64,000 bases of DNA. Origin: VAZQ01 sp963702695. GTDB taxonomy: Bacteria; Pseudomonadota; Alphaproteobacteria; Rhizobiales; Xanthobacteraceae. The notes beneath the pieces were generated by a model. The model saw only the letters and a list, made by a program, of their open reading frames with translations. It made no database searches and was not told the DNA's origin. The position numbers were made by a program, and so were the translations under genes. The stretch lies in NCBI GenBank assembly GCA_963702695.1, contig CAVPDS010000007.1:372001-436000 (forward strand), in the 5' to 3' direction. Positions 62,801 to 64,000 of the stretch are shown here, piece after piece; positions within the stretch are counted from its first letter, which is position 1, and each line of letters begins with the position of its first letter.

Positions 62801-63001
62801 GAGCGGTGCGGCGACGGTCGCGGCCATGGTTTCCGGATCGGCGCCGGGCCGGCTGGCGGTCACGCTAATGGTCGGAAAATCGACCGTCGGCATGCTCGCG
62901 ACCGGCAGGAAGTGATAGGCGACACCGCCGGTCAGGAATAGCCCGATGGCGAGCAGCGTGGTGCCGATCGGCCGGCGGATGAAGGGCTCGGAGACGTTCA
63001 T
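59867..63001 (-). CDS. RND multidrug efflux permease, MdtC-like
   Basis: This 1044-residue inner-membrane pump has the twelve-helix RND plan. Proton-relay residues lie in GFVVDDAIVMIENCFRNLE (TM4) and GIVKKNGIMMVDFALEGE (TM10). It begins MNVSEPFIRRPIGTTLLAIG. It follows the partner permease gene after 9 bases, forming an MdtBC-like heteromer; in Escherichia coli the two subunits assemble 2:1 with an MdtA adaptor, which here must lie beyond the right edge. Substrates are unknown; bile-salt-like and drug compounds are known for relatives. Confidence 0.93.
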   Translation of the reverse strand: MNVSEPFIRRPIGTTLLAIGLFLTGGVAYHFLPVASMPTVDFPTISVTASRPGADPETMAATVAAPLERRLGAIPGVNELTSRSSLGSSRISIQFDLNRNIDGAARDVQAALNSALADLPGDLQSRPSFRKSNPAAIPIMILALTSRTVSPSAIYDAADTVIAQRLSQVQGVSEVSVNGAEQPAIRVRVNPVALASMGLSMEDVRTSIVNANAAGPLGVFDGDGRAVTIGISDQLRAASQYDPLVVRTANGTVVRLSAVASIEPGVRNSRSAGWYNRQPSVLLVISKDANSNVIETVDHIYSLIPEIKQYIPADIDISVLSDRTGTIRASVHDMQLTLLATIFLVMLVVFVFLRRAAATLAAGVTVPLALAGTCAAMWAAGFSIDNLSLMALACSVGFVVDDAIVMIENCFRNLEKGMSPVQSALQGARQIGFTVISISISLVAAFIPLLFMTGVVGRVFREFSVTLAFAIIVSTVVSLTLTPMICAHFVRKPPSPDETFLDRLVERILSRVVEFYGRTLAVALERRRLMLLVMVGTIALTSFLFYITPKGYFPTDDTGLVWGGTAASTEISFQAMYDLQQKAEAIVLSDPAVAGVGSSIGTSAYSASANRGSLFISLKPLSERPGVTAWDVVNRLRPKLTNIPGLRVFLFVMQDVRAGARSSDSTYQFTLWDPDYQELIQWAPRVYEKAKTVPQLVDVSTDREQNGLQVNVGIDRTAAARLGVRMQDIDNALNNAYSQRQISTLYTQRNQYRVIMEIDPQYQRDPVDLTRIYVSGANNTQVPLSAVTKIQRGLQPLVINHQGQFPAVTISFGLAPDVTISDATRAFERAVAELHLPGTLHAEWAGDAKSYQNSTGSQSLLIVAALLAVYIVLGVLYESLAHPITIISTLPSAGLGALLALQLFGTDLSLIAFIGIILLIGIVKKNGIMMVDFALEGERNRGLSPERAIYEASLARFRPIMMTTLAALLGALPLVIASGPGSELRRPLGITIVGGLLVSQALTLYTTPVIYLWLDRLHRRLWGKQRKHREPGQMLINAVRAFRS

Positions 63002-63010
63002 GGCGCGCTC

Positions 63011-64000
63011 CTACTCCGCCGCCCTTTGCGAAGGCTCGGGCGCGATCGGGAGCCCGAGTTCGGCCTGCGACATCGGCGCCGGCGCTCGCGAAAGGCGCGA
63101 GCGCAGCCATTCCATCTGCAGATAGATCACCGGCGTGGTGTAGAGCGTGAGCATCTGCGAGAGGATCAGGCCGCCGACGATGGTGATGCCGAGCGGATTG
63201 CGCAGCTCCGACCCGGTGCCGCCTTCGAGCGCCAGCGGCAGCGCCCCGAACAGCGCCGCGAGCGTCGTCATCATGATCGGCCGGAAGCGCAGCAGGCAGG
63301 CCTGCACGATCGAATCGCGCGGCGACAGCCCCTGCTGGCGCTCTGCCTCGAGCGCGAAGTCGATCATCATGATCGCGTTCTTCTTCACGATGCCCATCAG
63401 CAGCACGATGCCGATCAGCGCCACCACCGACAGATCGTAGCCGCACAGCATCAACGCCAGCAGCGCCCCGACGCCGGCCGACGGCAGCGTGGATAGGATC
63501 GTCAACGGATGGATGAAGCTCTCGTACAGCACGCCGAGCACGATGTAGATCGTCACCGCCGCGGCGAGGATCAGCCACGGCTCGCCGGCGAGCGACTTTG
63601 AAAACTCGGCGGCGTCGCCGGAGTAGCTGCCGATCACCGAGGACGGCACGCCGATCTCGTGCTCGGCCGCCGTGATCGCCGCGACCGCGTCGCCGAGCGC
63701 CGCGGTGGGGGCGAGGTTGAAGCTGATCGTCACCGCCGGGAACTGCTCCTGGTGTGCGATCACCAGCGGCGCGGTGGTATAGCGGAAGCGCGCGAACGCG
63801 GAGAGCGGGATCTGCGAACTGCCGGACACCGAGATCGGCGGCGGCGGTTGCGCGCCGCCGGTCAGGGACGTGCTTGCCGCCGCCGGCTGGATGCCCTGTG
63901 CGGGCACGTAGATCTTCGATAGCGAATTCGGATCGGCCTGGTATTGCGGCATCGCTTCCAGGATCACGCGATACTGGTTCGACTGTCCGTAGATGGTCGA
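63011..64000 (-). CDS. RND multidrug efflux permease, MdtB-like (5' part outside window)
   Basis: The last 329 residues of the partner RND subunit are visible. They cover the end of the second periplasmic loop (DPNSLSKIYVPAQ, with an insert rich in Pro and Ser), TM8 to TM12, and GIVKKNAIMMIDFALEAERQ. The stop at 63011 lies 9 bases before the MdtC-like start. The N-terminal two thirds and the adaptor gene are expected to the right of the window. Confidence 0.92.
   Translation of the reverse strand, partial: STIYGQSNQYRVILEAMPQYQADPNSLSKIYVPAQGIQPAAASTSLTGGAQPPPPISVSGSSQIPLSAFARFRYTTAPLVIAHQEQFPAVTISFNLAPTAALGDAVAAITAAEHEIGVPSSVIGSYSGDAAEFSKSLAGEPWLILAAAVTIYIVLGVLYESFIHPLTILSTLPSAGVGALLALMLCGYDLSVVALIGIVLLMGIVKKNAIMMIDFALEAERQQGLSPRDSIVQACLLRFRPIMMTTLAALFGALPLALEGGTGSELRNPLGITIVGGLILSQMLTLYTTPVIYLQMEWLRSRLSRAPAPMSQAELGLPIAPEPSQRAAE

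Noticed and set aside
61538..62941. Open frame of 467 codons antisense to the MdtC-like gene
   Set aside because: Arg/His/Asp-rich composition typical of a mirror frame in GC-rich DNA.

Overview
The window is GC-rich, gene-dense bacterial chromosome. Gene content and order point to an alphaproteobacterium of the order Hyphomicrobiales (Rhizobiales), probably near Bradyrhizobium, Rhodopseudomonas, Xanthobacteraceae or Pseudolabrys. The evidence is the run nth, gpmA, dapB, DUF1330, pyrF, FMN reductase, pmtA, dnaJ, dnaK; the run TIGR02302 protein, lysA, small lipoprotein, argH, tlpA-like; the DUF1326/DUF2182 pair; orphan Bug (TctC) binding proteins; an RpoH-type promoter before dnaK; and palindromic extragenic repeats of the kind common in this order. 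This placement rests on recalled gene order, not on a search.

Layout. 1-9310: a Tat-exported flavin oxidoreductase (cut by the left edge), a secreted GlcG-like haem-binding protein, a CysZ/EI24-like membrane protein, an NnrU protein, an RND efflux pair (adaptor plus permease) and the DUF1326/DUF2182 pair. 9611-20479: housekeeping genes for DNA repair (nth, ogt-like), glycolysis (gpmA), lysine (dapB), pyrimidine (pyrF) and phospholipid (pmtA) synthesis, and the DnaK/DnaJ chaperones. 20784-23127: a membrane protein with two TIR-like domains and a small partner. 23396-28329: five secreted proteins of two families in one cluster (three of about 165 residues, two of about 500). 28460-34794: an AlkB-like oxygenase, a VOC protein, grpE and hrcA with a Bug gene between them, and a PEP-mutase-family enzyme. 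34857-37243: a binding protein, tRNA-Arg(CCG) and a likely small integration scar with an amidase-like gene beyond it. 37405-40692: an ECF42-type sigma factor operon with DGPF/YCII proteins. 40704-49535: catabolic-looking enzymes with two Bug proteins. 49759-58700: TIGR02302 protein, lysA, hydrolase, Bug gene, lipoprotein, argH and a tlpA-like gene. 58796-64000: an iron-type binding protein and an MdtB/MdtC-like RND pair, cut by the right edge.

Three conserved genes (dnaK, the TIR gene and the Bug gene at 55181-56201) each carry one apparent +1 frameshift. Because dnaK is normally needed for growth, consensus sequence errors are the simplest explanation, and the affected genes should be read as probably intact. 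The most novel-looking content is the secreted two-family cluster with its matching structured leaders; next come the double-TIR protein and the tRNA-Arg att-like duplication. No CRISPR array, transposase, integrase or rRNA gene was seen.
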